Below, piece after piece: positions 23,889 through 33,100 of a DNA stretch of 42,684 nt; positions within the stretch are counted from its first letter, which is position 1; each line of letters begins with the position of its first letter. Under the pieces are notes generated by a model. It ran no database searches and was not told where the DNA came from. It saw nothing but the letters and a program-made list of their open reading frames with translations. Origin of the DNA: Methanothrix sp. (GTDB lineage: Archaea > Halobacteriota > Methanosarcinia > Methanotrichales > Methanotrichaceae); contig JANYKI010000035.1 in the NCBI GenBank assembly GCA_025361645.1, positions 1 to 42,684 on the forward strand. Reading direction: 5' to 3'. The translations under genes were made by a program, and so were the position numbers.

Positions 23889-24449
23889 TCATAGCTTTGC
23901 AGGCTTGGCCCGGCTTAAAGCCCACATTATGTACTGCGCCGCAGGAAATTCGTGTACTGAGGTGGCCACTATCTGTCCTTCTCCAAACTTTGCCCTGACC
24001 AGGATGGCTCTGTCTTTTTCGTCTTTCAAGACGGTCTCAAAGCCCTCGCTAGGGACCAGGTAGCCGTCACATTCCGGTGTACTGGTACTGAGAACGCAGG
24101 AGCACTCGTGTCCAGAGGGAGCAACGCTCCGGGTGCCAAACTCGTAGACATAGTGGAGCGGCAAGGGCAGCCAGTCATATTCGTGCTTGGGCACCATCGG
24201 ACCAAAGATTGTCAGTACTCCACCACTTTTCACAAAGTCGGAGATATTCGACTTCATCCTCTGTAGTGCCGGCAGTGTCTTGGAGTACTCTGGGTTGGCA
24301 AAGCCCGTGGGAATCATGACCGTCTTGAACTGGGGCAGAAAGGGGCTGCCTAAGACGGCGGAGGAGAGAAACAGAAAGCTTACTCCTAAATCTTCGAAGA
24401 GCTTTTCATAGAGAAAGGTTCTCTCGCCGATGAGAGCGATATCTGACAT
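23889..24449 (-). CDS. Conserved hypothetical, possible class I GATase-like fold
   Basis: This 186-residue protein begins with SDIALIGERTFLYEKLFEDLGV and VMIPTGF, then SDFVKSGGVLTIFGPM, resembling the Rossmann-like GATase1/ThuA family in which a Gly-Gly-Val-Leu turn follows a helix. The middle contains Cys/His residues (HECSCV, ECDGYL), then GEGQIVATSVHEFPAAQYI near the end. The nucleophile Cys expected in active amidotransferases is not obvious. It is transcribed divergently from nikR across a 102-bp gap. Function unknown. Confidence 0.6.
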   Translation of the reverse strand: MSDIALIGERTFLYEKLFEDLGVSFLFLSSAVLGSPFLPQFKTVMIPTGFANPEYSKTLPALQRMKSNISDFVKSGGVLTIFGPMVPKHEYDWLPLPLHYVYEFGTRSVAPSGHECSCVLSTSTPECDGYLVPSEGFETVLKDEKDRAILVRAKFGEGQIVATSVHEFPAAQYIMWALSRAKPAKL

Positions 24450-24551
24450 ATTACTATCTTCTATTGCCCTCTCTAGGGAAAACCTTTATGGTTCATTTTT
24501 CTCCATTAAGTTTATTACTAAATAACATTGGTATATTGATCGCGATTATAT

Positions 24552-24974
24552 ATGGACCAAGAATTAATGAGGATCGGTGTTTCTCTGCCGGAGAAGCTGC
24601 TCTCCCGGTTTGATGAGATAATCCTGCATCGCGGCTACTCGTCGCGTTCAGAGGGCATCAGAGATGCCATTCGAAACTACATCGTCCATTACGAGTGGAT
24701 GAGCGATGTGCAGGGCGAGAGGGTGGGCGTAATCTCCCTCGTGTATTCTCATGGTCAACGCGGGCTGGTGGAGAACCTGACGGAGATTCAGCATGAAGCG
24801 GGAGGCATTATCCAGTCCAGCCTGCATGTGCATTTGGACCACGAAAACTGCCTGGAGGTTATCGTCTTGCGGGGCGAGGGTCAGGATGTAAGAAAGGCCG
24901 CCGAGAAGATGATGTCTCTAAAGGGCGTAAAGCACGTCAAACTCACCACGACCTCCATGGGCAAAGAGCTCTAA
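24552..24974 (+). CDS. nikR: Nickel-responsive regulator NikR
   Basis: NikR is a ribbon-helix-helix repressor with an ACT-like metal domain that controls nickel uptake. The RHH part is MRIGVSLPEKLLSRFDEII with GYSSRSEGIRDAIRNYI. The nickel ligands are all present: H81, H92, H94 and C100 (LHVHLDHENC), equivalent to H76, H87, H89 and C95 of E. coli NikR by a constant shift of five. Length 140 is normal. Nickel is essential for methanogens (MCR, hydrogenase, CODH), so regulation of nickel transport is expected. The gene is divergent from the 186-residue hypothetical; no nickel transporter is adjacent. Confidence 0.93.
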   Translation: MDQELMRIGVSLPEKLLSRFDEIILHRGYSSRSEGIRDAIRNYIVHYEWMSDVQGERVGVISLVYSHGQRGLVENLTEIQHEAGGIIQSSLHVHLDHENCLEVIVLRGEGQDVRKAAEKMMSLKGVKHVKLTTTSMGKEL

Positions 24975-24987
24975 TGGCCCAATAATC

Positions 24988-25641
24988 ATGCCTCCTCTGG
25001 AAATTTCACCCGGAGTCTTCATCTTAGAGGTGGATGGGCAAAAGAGACTGGCGACCAGATCAGATGACTCGGTTCCCGTTTATGGGGAACGCATCCTGGA
25101 AGGTTACCGGCTCTGGGATCCCTTTCGCTCCAAGCTCGCCGCCCTCCTGCTCAAGGGTCGTAGCACGCGGCCTGTACTGGCACGCGATGCAAGGGTTCTC
25201 TATCTGGGTGCGGCCACGGGCACCACAGTCAGCCATGTTAGCGATATCGTTCGCGATGGACTGGTCTATGCCGTGGAGTATTCGCCTCGCTCCATGCGCG
25301 ATTTAGTCCGGCTTTGCGAGAGGCGCAAAAACATAGTGCCAATCCTTGCCGATGCTGCCCGGCCCGAAGAGTATGCATTTCTTGTCGAGCCGGTAGACCT
25401 GGTCTATCAGGATGTAGCTCAGCGTAGTCAAGCCGAGATCGCTTCCAGAAACTGCGCTCGCTACCTAAAGCCCGGCGGCGATCTCATCCTCATGCTCAAG
25501 ACGCGTTCGGTGGATGTAACTGCCAGTCCCGAGGCAGTCCTTCGGGCAGAGACGAAAAATCTGCAAGGTCTGGATCTCTTGCAGGTTATGGATCTTCTGC
25601 CCTTTCACCAGGACCATTTTGCCATGCAGGCTAGCTTATGA
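24988..25641 (+). CDS. flpA: Fibrillarin-like 2'-O-methyltransferase
   Basis: FlpA is the methyltransferase of C/D-box sRNPs acting on rRNA and tRNA. Its 217 residues contain the N-terminal P[PL]xISPGVFxxEVDGQKRLATR segment, the VYGERILEGYRLWDPFRSKLAALL region, SAM motif VLYLGAATGTTVSHVSDI, YAVEYSPRSMRDLV, VDLVYQDVAQRSQAEI and GGDLILMLKTRSVDV, all in canonical order. Catalytic K, D, K and H residues (K in LMLKTR, D in VYQDVA) are in place. The last 11 nt overlap the convergent signal peptidase gene. Nop5/Nop58, its usual neighbour, is not seen here. Confidence 0.92.
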   Translation: MPPLEISPGVFILEVDGQKRLATRSDDSVPVYGERILEGYRLWDPFRSKLAALLLKGRSTRPVLARDARVLYLGAATGTTVSHVSDIVRDGLVYAVEYSPRSMRDLVRLCERRKNIVPILADAARPEEYAFLVEPVDLVYQDVAQRSQAEIASRNCARYLKPGGDLILMLKTRSVDVTASPEAVLRAETKNLQGLDLLQVMDLLPFHQDHFAMQASL

Positions 25642-26401
25642 ACTTTTTAATCCCATCGTAGATGATGTTGGGCAGAAGTCTGACATAGCCTACCAGCGGG
25701 ATCTTGGCCTTTGCCACGCCTATAACCCATTCCTCTTTTACTGGCGTCAGGAAGCTGATACCTTCGCCTACAAAGGTACCATTTTCGGTCTTGTAAATGA
25801 GCAGGCCAGTCTTCTTGTCCAGGTATACATCACTGCCGACATCCATAATCTCGCCCCGGTTTGTCTCGACATAGGATGTATTGGCCGTGCCGAAGATCTG
25901 ACCGGCCATCTGGTCGATCACCTCATTGTGGTCACCTTTAGTGATATAACCGGAGAAGGGTGCGGCAGGCCCGCTTTCCCACATGGGCTCTCCTGCTTTC
26001 ACATAATGCAGGGCACGGTGAATGATGGGCGTAGCCTTCTCTTTACCGGGGGCAAATCCCAGAAGCATTTTGAACTGGTCCAGCAGATTCAGGCTAGCCT
26101 TGCCATAGGGCCGGTAGAGTATGACATCCCCCGGCTTATTGAAGGCCGTATAGCCGGTTTTCTCTGCCTCGTCCCAGGGAATTACATTTGTGCGCGATGC
26201 CCCCTGAACTACTACTATGTCTCCAATATTGAGGTTGGGCACCATGCTTCCTGACTCCACGGCAACCATGGGCGTCCAGAGTCCCAATACCAGTTGAGAT
26301 AGCAGGGATATGCCACCCACTACCACAACCACGAAAATTATGTCCTTGACCAGGCCCGGAAGAGGCAAATTGTCAAACCACTCTGCGATCTTCATAACCA
26401 T
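25631..26401 (-). CDS. Archaeal type I signal peptidase
   Basis: This is the serine peptidase that cleaves Sec signal peptides. Starting at ATG 26401 (or 26395) the 257-residue product has one N-terminal membrane helix (DIIFVVVVVGGISLLSQLVLGLW), the catalytic Ser in VAVESGSMVPNL (S52), VVVQG, and the archaeal His/Asp box ITKGDHNEVID. A second hydrophobic stretch, WVIGVAKAKIPLVGYVRLLP, ends the protein. Archaeal-type Sec11-like enzymes use Ser-His-Asp rather than Ser-Lys. It overlaps flpA tail-to-tail and diverges from DP1 with only 34 bp between. Its substrates probably include the surface proteins at 28-41 kb. Confidence 0.88.
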   Translation of the reverse strand: MVMKIAEWFDNLPLPGLVKDIIFVVVVVGGISLLSQLVLGLWTPMVAVESGSMVPNLNIGDIVVVQGASRTNVIPWDEAEKTGYTAFNKPGDVILYRPYGKASLNLLDQFKMLLGFAPGKEKATPIIHRALHYVKAGEPMWESGPAAPFSGYITKGDHNEVIDQMAGQIFGTANTSYVETNRGEIMDVGSDVYLDKKTGLLIYKTENGTFVGEGISFLTPVKEEWVIGVAKAKIPLVGYVRLLPNIIYDGIKKFIS

Positions 26402-26435
26402 ATTTATCAGTTGGTAGGCTCTTATACTCCTTTCG

Positions 26436-28031
26436 ATGCAGCAGATATTGCCACGTGGCATCCGCCAGAGCAAAGCGGTCGACCGAGAGATAGTGCAGAG
26501 GTTTGCCGAGCAGGGTTATCAATTAGAGCCAGAGGCCCTGGAGATCATCTGCCGCTATCCCGGCAGCAAAGAGGAGCTTCTGGCGCGCATCATCAGCAGC
26601 GCGGATAGATCCGTGGCAGTGATTGGGACATCCATGGTATCATGCCATCTTGATTTAGCCGCTGCAAAAAGGACATCTTTTGCAAAGGCTGTACCGTCCT
26701 CGCATTCTTTGCTTTTCCCCTCGTCTTCTTCCTCTCTTTCCTCCTCTCCTTCCTCCACTCTTTCCTCCCCTCCTTCCTTGCCTCCATTATCTTCCACATC
26801 GTTTTCATGCATGCCGGATTCGTCTGCCGAACTGAAATGCGACATAACCGGCCGGTCTACTTGCGTTGGTGATTACGATGATTTCGTGCACTATTTTCGC
26901 GATAGATACTCAAAAATCAGGGAAATTCTCTCTAGACGGCTCAACTCCCGGCCCATCGAATCCCTGGGCAAGAGCACAACCGGTCGAGAGGTGTCTCTCA
27001 TCGGCATGGTCATGGATGTTAAAACCACTGCCAAAGGTAATCGCGTAATCGAGCTGGAGGATCCTACCGGCATGATAGTTGCCGTGGTTCAAAAGGATGC
27101 TGAGGTCTATGAGCAGTCTGGTCTCATCATAACGGATGAGGTCATAGGCGTCACGGGCATCTCTGACGGCAATGGAAGGCTTTTTGTCAAGTCTTTGCTC
27201 TGGCCGGATATGCCCAATCAAACGGCTCCTCTGGAAAAAGGAAGCGGCTATGCTCTGCTGCTCTCTGATCTGCATGTGGGAAGCAAATACTTCATGAATG
27301 ATGCCTGGCAGAGATTTTTGCAGTGGCTCAACGGCGAGGTGGACGATGCTTCAGGCCTGGCTTCTCAGGTGCAGTACATAGTGATTGCCGGAGATCTGGT
27401 GGACGGGGTAGGCATCTATCCCGGTCAACAAAATGATCTGGCCATCATGGACATATATGCCCAGTACGAAGCAGCGGCAGAGTGGCTCAACGGTATACGA
27501 AAGGGCATAAAAGTGATCATTGCCCCCGGCAATCACGATATTGTGCGTCAGGCAGAGCCTCAGCCCTCTCTTCCGGAGGATGTGCAGAGGTATTTCCGAA
27601 AAGACATGCTCTTTGTGGGCAATCCCGCTTGGGTGACCTTGAGCGGGGTATCGGTCTTGATCTACCATGGTCGAAGCATAGATGATCTAGTCTTGCGTCT
27701 GCCCGGCATCTCTTACGCCGCGCCGGAGAAGGCCATGATCGAGATGCTGAGAAGGCGGCATCTAGCACCGATTTACGGCAGTCGCGTCTCCATCGCACCC
27801 GAGCATGAAGACCATTATGTTATATCTCGGCCACCTGCCATATTGCATTGCGGACACGTTCACACCGTGGGTATTGCCAGGTACAAAGGCGTGGCTGTGA
27901 TTAATAGCGGAACCTGGCAGTCTCAGACCGATTTTCAGAAGAAGATGAACATTCAGCCTGTGCCGGCGGTGGTGCCCATTGTCGATCTGGCTACTATGAA
28001 GGTGCGCAAGCTGATCTTCTCCGAGGCCTGA
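26436..28031 (+). CDS. polB: DNA polymerase II (family D) small subunit DP1
   Basis: DP1 is the 3'-5' exonuclease and accessory subunit of archaeal polymerase D. The C-terminal metallophosphoesterase domain has all motifs: LSDLHVGS (about 274-281), AGDLVDG (about 317-323), PGNHD (364-368), YHGRS and CGHVHTVG (about 470). An OB-fold precedes it (about 190-260, VSLIGMVMDV, VIELEDPTGM). The N-terminus holds a small helical domain (residues 10-50). Between them lies a Ser/Pro-rich low-complexity linker, residues about 85-125, coded by a pyrimidine-only tract. Length 531 is normal. The large subunit DP2 is not in the window. Confidence 0.93.
   Translation: MQQILPRGIRQSKAVDREIVQRFAEQGYQLEPEALEIICRYPGSKEELLARIISSADRSVAVIGTSMVSCHLDLAAAKRTSFAKAVPSSHSLLFPSSSSSLSSSPSSTLSSPPSLPPLSSTSFSCMPDSSAELKCDITGRSTCVGDYDDFVHYFRDRYSKIREILSRRLNSRPIESLGKSTTGREVSLIGMVMDVKTTAKGNRVIELEDPTGMIVAVVQKDAEVYEQSGLIITDEVIGVTGISDGNGRLFVKSLLWPDMPNQTAPLEKGSGYALLLSDLHVGSKYFMNDAWQRFLQWLNGEVDDASGLASQVQYIVIAGDLVDGVGIYPGQQNDLAIMDIYAQYEAAAEWLNGIRKGIKVIIAPGNHDIVRQAEPQPSLPEDVQRYFRKDMLFVGNPAWVTLSGVSVLIYHGRSIDDLVLRLPGISYAAPEKAMIEMLRRRHLAPIYGSRVSIAPEHEDHYVISRPPAILHCGHVHTVGIARYKGVAVINSGTWQSQTDFQKKMNIQPVPAVVPIVDLATMKVRKLIFSEA
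26706..26798 (+). repeat. Homopyrimidine low-complexity tract inside DP1
   Basis: About 90 bp of almost pure C/T on the plus strand (TCTTCCTC/TCCTCCTTCC-like words) code for poly-Ser/Pro/Leu. The strand asymmetry could form triplex DNA and is prone to slippage. Confidence 0.65.
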
Positions 28032-28337
28032 TTTACACTTTATTAATATTTAAATTCCAACACACAATTTTCTGCCTAAATTATTTCAGCAAACATGCCA
28101 CTCTTCATGTTTTATAATCACGTTAGCTTATTGCTTTAAATATATATGTTTGATACATATTAATAATGATAATTGGTTGTATCTCTTCATTTGTAACTGC
28201 ACTAAACCTTTACATTTTTGGAATATTTGAATTCTTATGTGCTACAGATCATACCTATGTTTGTATGTCTCACCAAAAAATATAAATACTATAAATGCTA
28301 ACATCCGTCTATATTAAAGAATGTATGGGGTGAGATT
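28032..28337. promoter_or_regulatory. AT-rich intergenic region with promoter of the surface-protein cluster
   Basis: No gene is seen in these 306 bases. AAAAAATATAAATAC at about 28275-28289 is a good archaeal TATA box, about 50 nt before the first gene's start, with a GGTGAG ribosome site at 28329-28334. ATATGTTTGATACATAT near 28142 is a small inverted repeat that could be an operator. T-rich words just after the DP1 stop may end its transcript. Confidence 0.45.
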
Positions 28338-28757
28338 ATCAAAAAAATAGGCGTTATATTGGTGTTGGCTATGGCCATGCTCTCAGTTCCGGTACTGGCG
28401 CAGGGAATAGCTGGCAACGGCGGCGTGGATATCCTTGGAAGAGACGGAAGTGGTGGAATATTTGAGACGGAAGGAGCTGCTTTCAGGTTCCCGGAGGCTC
28501 AGAACACCAATGTCGATACTCTGGTTGTAGGCAATGATAAGGCCTTGGCATTTGGGAATATTTGGCAGAAGACTCCCCTCGCCACTGCTACCAACAACCT
28601 GGAGATCAAGAAGAATCAGGATTCCGGTGATGCCGAAGTATGTGCAGCCTGCATCAAGGTGAATATCGATCAGATCACGGTTGGAAATAGGGAGGCTATG
28701 GCTTTCGGATTTGCAGCAGCCACTAACAACGTTAAGATCGTAGCCAATCAGCAGTAG
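28338..28757 (+). CDS. Small secreted repeat protein
   Basis: A signal peptide (KKIGVILVLAMAMLSVPVLAQ) precedes a mature part of about 115 residues. This contains two related units: NVDTLVVGNDKALAFGNIWQ...ATNNLEIKKNQ and VNIDQITVGNREAMAFGFAA-ATNNVKIVANQQ, separated by a short loop with CAAC. The alternating hydrophobic pattern suggests a beta-helix or beta-solenoid. A related unit occurs in the next gene. The start is likely ATC 28338 or ATT 28335 after GGTGAG, since the first TTG (28359) would cut away the N-region of the signal peptide. A non-AUG start or a mutated ATG are the two readings. No known family. Confidence 0.65.
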   Translation: MKKIGVILVLAMAMLSVPVLAQGIAGNGGVDILGRDGSGGIFETEGAAFRFPEAQNTNVDTLVVGNDKALAFGNIWQKTPLATATNNLEIKKNQDSGDAEVCAACIKVNIDQITVGNREAMAFGFAAATNNVKIVANQQ

Positions 28758-28785
28758 TTCCAGTCTCCGATCTGAGAGGACCGAA

Positions 28786-29445
28786 ATGAAGATCTCGACC
28801 AAACCCACTAGCCTGATGTTAGTGGGATTTCTATTTATTAGCATCTTCTTGACTCCAGCGTTAGCTGAGCCGCAGCTAAATGGCCTGGAACAGATCAATA
28901 AATTAAAAGAGCGTCATCCTGATGATTTGGGAATACTAAAAGTGGGCGCTGATACCATCTATTTTCCCTGGTATAACCGACAAAATCCGCCTGTTCGTCC
29001 CGACCTTTCCGGTTCCGTCTCCACATCATCTAAAAAGGAAGAGATCTTGATGGATAGCACCAATTCAACGGCAAATGTGCGGGATCTTTCGGCGATAAAC
29101 TCCCAAAAACAGAGAGATTTGCTTTACAAGGACACCCAGGATGCTGATGCAAGCAATCAAAGAACGGTGAACGCCCAGAATATAAGTGTGAGTGGCCCGG
29201 GGAATGATAAATCTGAAGATAAGGTCGCCAAAATGGAGTGGCAAGAAGAAGGCATTGGCGGCCGAGAACATGAAAATAGTGATCAACATCATGCCGGAAA
29301 TTATCTGAGTGTAGATGTTCATGACATTTCTGTAAGTGCCATAAACACCATGCAAGGGGGAAATGCGGTGGCCACATCCAATATCATCATTGAGCCGGTG
29401 CAGATCATCGTCTGCCCCTCTGAGGTTGATGAGAAGCTGAAATGA
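28786..29445 (+). CDS. Secreted protein sharing the repeat unit of its neighbour
   Basis: ATG 28786 with GAGAGGA upstream starts a 219-residue protein with signal peptide (SLMLVGFLFISIFLTPALAEP). The N-terminal domain contains KERHPDDLGILKVGADTIYFPW; a long polar, Asp/Asn/Gln-rich middle follows. The C-terminal unit YLSVDVHDISVSAINTMQGG, then AVATSNIIIEPVQ, has the same V-x-I-x-x-I-x-V-x(8)-A-x-[AG]-x(2)-NN-I pattern as the preceding protein. The two genes are 28 nt apart and likely cotranscribed. They may assemble together on the cell surface. Function unknown. Confidence 0.65.
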   Translation: MKISTKPTSLMLVGFLFISIFLTPALAEPQLNGLEQINKLKERHPDDLGILKVGADTIYFPWYNRQNPPVRPDLSGSVSTSSKKEEILMDSTNSTANVRDLSAINSQKQRDLLYKDTQDADASNQRTVNAQNISVSGPGNDKSEDKVAKMEWQEEGIGGREHENSDQHHAGNYLSVDVHDISVSAINTMQGGNAVATSNIIIEPVQIIVCPSEVDEKLK

Positions 29446-29470
29446 TCCGCTCTCTTCCCTAGGCCAATGG

Positions 29471-29511
29471 GGTGATCCGCGGGGCCGCACCAGGCTCGTG
29501 CGCGCGCGTGC
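29471..29511 (+). repeat. GC-rich direct repeat, left copy
   Basis: GGTGATCCGCGGGG...CACCAGGC...GCGCGCGTG matches 29890-29925 (GGCGATCCGCGGGGTACCACC, then AGGCGCGCGCGTGTG) with a small gap. The two lie about 420 bp apart on either side of the long hairpin element, neither in a gene. Confidence 0.55.
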
Positions 29512-29558
29512 CCGCGGGTCCGGGGCTGCAAATTTCGAGTGGATAATAGAATAATCGA

Positions 29559-29690
29559 GTCCTCTGTGAGTCCTCCCTCGCGCTCTGTGTCTACGGTGGT
29601 GGTAGTACCGTCAGCCATTTGGTTATAACCAGTGGCTAACGACTATTCCACCACAGAGACACAAAGTTCACAGAGAACGCACAGAGCGAC
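29559..29690 (+). repeat. Long imperfect hairpin element (CTCTGTG family)
   Basis: Left arm 29559-29606 (blocks CCTCTGTGAG, CGCTCTGTGTC, GGTGGTAGT) is complementary with mismatches to right arm 29643-29690 (ACTATTCCACCACAGAGAC, ACAGAGCGAC). The loop holds another nested palindrome AGCCA-TTTGGTTATAACCAG-TGGCT at 29613-29637. Single-arm relatives are at 3469-3501 and 42641-42684. It resembles a MITE or REP-like dispersed element. No ORF is inside. Confidence 0.65.
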
Positions 29691-29804
29691 TAACTAACAA
29701 TTGGAAAACCATAGTAACCAGAGGTTAGACACGGAAAATAGCGAAGAATCGTTTTTTGCTCACCAATATTCCGAGGCAAAGCCATCGCCAACCTGCGTCT
29801 CGAC

Positions 29805-29965
29805 TTACCCTCGTCGCGGGGCTGGCGCCCGGCTGGGGGGCCGGGGATCGCGCGCCCTCGGCCATCCCTCTTCCGCCGCGCACCACGGAGGCGATCCGCG
29901 GGGTACCACCAGGCGCGCGCGTGTGCGTGGCGGCGCGAGTGCGGACGGGCGCGTCTCCCGCTCGC
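29805..29965. other. GC-rich non-coding patch upstream of the giant surface gene
   Basis: This stretch is markedly richer in G and C than its surroundings. It contains a strong stem-loop CCCGGC-TGGGGG-GCCGGG (29828-29845) and the right copy of the direct repeat (29890-29925). Open frames on both strands are arginine/proline/alanine-rich and look like composition artefacts. It may be a structured RNA or relic DNA. Confidence 0.4.
29890..29925 (+). repeat. GC-rich direct repeat, right copy
   Basis: Partner of 29471-29511; shared core GATCCGCGGGG, CACCAGGC and GCGCGCG. Confidence 0.55.
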
Positions 29966-30111
29966 ATGTGGCTGAGCGGGTCAGTCCGAGATTGGCATAG
30001 AATGAGGCAAGAGAGGGAGAAATGCCGAACAATTTTTTAATTTTGAGTATCATATCCAAATTTAGAACCGATCCTTTCTAAAGGTACTAACAGAAAAAAT
30101 TAAATAAGACC

Positions 30112-30143
30112 TTCGTATTACTGATCAGTACTAAAGATACGAA
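30112..30143. promoter_or_regulatory. Nested palindrome before the giant surface gene
   Basis: TTCGTAT (30112-30118) and ATACGAA (30137-30143) are inverted repeats enclosing the perfect palindrome TACTGATCAGTA (30119-30130). It lies 25 bp before the 30168 start and could be an operator or a structured 5' leader. Confidence 0.4.
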
Positions 30144-30167
30144 TTAATTCCAGGTGGCCCCCCATAC

Positions 30168-33100
30168 ATGCTGATAGAATCGTATTTAGAAAGCTCCAAC
30201 TCAAATGCACATAAATGCATTGAGAGCAAAACACCAATAATATATAATATATTAAAAATATATAATAAAACGGGGGTGACTCAATCACTTAATATTTTAC
30301 TGACCGTGTTTATATTGTTTCACACTATTCTCTTGCCAGCCGCTGCCTCATCCCTGAGCCTTTTTGCCCCTTCCGAGGTAGACATCTCGGGAGAAGGCGT
30401 TTACGAAATGAATTTCATTTCCAGCGATGATGCTCGAAGCCTGTCTGCACAGCTCCAGGTTCCTCTGGGATTCAGCTATGCAAGAAACGCAAAGATCATT
30501 TGGGACGGCACAAAGTCATCTTGTGAGCCTTACCAGAGCGGTCAGTCTCTACAGTGGGACATTTCTAGCGCCCTAAAATCCAATCGACACATCATAATAA
30601 ACGAATGGGAGCAGAATCCGGAAGGCACTGACACTCTAATGGAGTGGATTGAGCTATACAATCCAACTTCCCAGGCAGTCAATATCGGCGGGTGGAAGCT
30701 TGTCGATAGCTACTACAAGAAGTCGGTTTCTTTTTCCCCAGGCACAGTTATTGTGCCTGATGGCTATCAACTCCTCACCTGGACCAATGGCTCCTTGGTC
30801 AACTCTTACCCCAGCAGCATTTCCCTTTTGGATTATGCAGGCAGAGAGGTTGACCGCACCCCTGCGGCCAAAGATGATAAGAACAATAATCTCTGCTGGG
30901 CGCGCTATCCCAATGGCAAATACCTGGATAGCGATCTGGATTGGAAATTTCAGGTGGCAACTGCAGGAAGTTCTAATGGCGGAAGCTCTGCAGATATTTA
31001 TGCAGGTGAATCTATGCGTTTGCAGTTCAATCTCACAGCCGGATGCAGCGCACAAAGCCAGGCCCAATTGTCGGCGGAGATGCTCTCTTCTGCCGGCAAA
31101 ACTTCTGCGCCGACACTTCCCTTAAACATCAGAAGGGCAAACTTGAGCCTTTCTGCCTCGCCGGATAGATTCGATATCGCTAAGGGAGATGAAATCGCCT
31201 GGACCATTCTGCTGGAAAACGATGGAGATGGAACTGCCTACGGCGTCGTTGTCAATGTCACACTTGATCCGGGCTTGCAGCTTGTAGAGATAAATTCATT
31301 GAACTGGAGCTATGCATCTCTTGCGCCAGGCCAGACGGAGCAGATCATACTCAAGGCCAGAGTGATATCTACCAAGAGCAGCTACTTTAGCACCTTTCAA
31401 GCCCGTTGGGGCGTTGGTCCCTGCCAGGAGATTCGCCAGCTCTCCAAGCTAGGGGCAAGAACTGCCATCCGAAAGCAGCCCGACCAGCCTCGCCGCCTGA
31501 CCGTGGGCGAAACCGTCGGCTTTGAAATCTCTGCCGACCTGCCGCGCGGCGCTCACGATCTGTGGATCAACGATACCATTCCCCTGGGCCTGATCTACAA
31601 CAAGAGCAGCCTTTCTCTGCATGGTCCGGCTTTGCAGCGCGAGCTGGTTACCGAAAATTCGATCGGCTGGTTCTTTGGAGACGCCGGTCCCGCAGAGACC
31701 ATTGAGATCACTTACAACTGCCTGCTGGCAAACGCGCCTGAGAACCAGGATGGAGCAGTACTGGAAGGGACGATAGCCCGCATGAGCTGGCAAGATGGCC
31801 CGGCTCAGAAAGCGGATGCCGACGAGGCCGGGTCCTTGATCGTAGTCGAGCCCGAGCTGGTGCTGGAGATAGAGGCCTCTCGGCCCTTTGCCGCCCCGGA
31901 AGAGCGTGTCTCGTTCAATATTCTCCTCTACCACTCCGACAAGAGTAGCGCGCCTGCGTTTGACCTGGACCTGCAGGCCCTTTTGCCCACGGGAATGGTC
32001 TACGAGCCTGGCTCAGCACAGGTCCTGGCAGGACCCACCGCCGCTTTTGATGGCGAGGCCCTCAGATGGCATCTGGACGCCCTCGACCAGGAGTGGAACG
32101 CCAGCCAAAAGGCTCTCCTGCGCTTCAATGCCACCACGCATGCCGCGCCGGGCGATCCGATCGAGGGGCGCGCCAAGGTGACCTGGACCAGCCGTCCCGG
32201 CGCAAACGCCCAGGAGCGCACGGGCGCAGGAGGGGTGAACGACTACCTGCGAGGGGCCTCTGCCCGCGTGAACATCGCGAGCCTCACAATAAGCAAAACC
32301 GCAGATCCCAATCCCGTCCAGGTGGGCGAGATTCTCACCTACATCCTCACCTATGAATATCAGGGCATTGGAGCCGCCCATAATGTCAACATCACGGATG
32401 ATCTGGATCCTGGCGTCACCTTCCTCTCCGCCGATCCGGCCCCATCCCGGAACAACACCTGGAACATCGCCTGGACCGTTCCCAGCCTTGATCCGGACGG
32501 CCCGCACACCGTTCACTTGCAAGTGCATGTGAGGGACACTCTGCCAGACGGCGCCCTGCTGGAAAATCGCTTCACCATCAGTTGCGATGAGCTGATGCCT
32601 AAATCGAGCCGCATTTATACGCCAGTTCAGAATGGAACTCTTCTATCCGTTAACAAGACGGCGCTACAAAAGGCAGTGCGTCGGGGCGAGGAGGCGAGCT
32701 ACATCATAACGGTCTGCAACAACGGAGGAGAGCCCGCCAGCAACGTCACCGTGCGCGATGTCTTCGACTCCGCCGTAGAGTTGGTCTCCGCCTGGCCGGA
32801 GATGGTTGAAGAAGGAGTCTGGCATTTCCCCGCTCTCGCGCCCGGTCAATGCGTGCAGATGGGCCTGACGGTGCGAGTTCCCAGAACGGACGTCCTGTAC
32901 CAGAGCCAACAGAGTGTCACCGGCCAGGGCTTCGTCCGATCCTACCGGGACTACAGCACCCGCCGTCCGCTCGGCCTTCTCACCAACCGGGTCTACGTAT
33001 CCTCCGACCAGATGCAGCTCTCTGCAACCGCAAATGTGAAAATCTTGGCTGAAGAGGGGACAGAGCTATCTCTGCGCGAACACGGCAGCGGGGATTACCA

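Noticed and set aside
29756-30040. Frames on both strands over the GC-rich patch
   Set aside because: Arg/Ala/Pro-rich composition on both strands shows base-composition effects; no signal or family resemblance.
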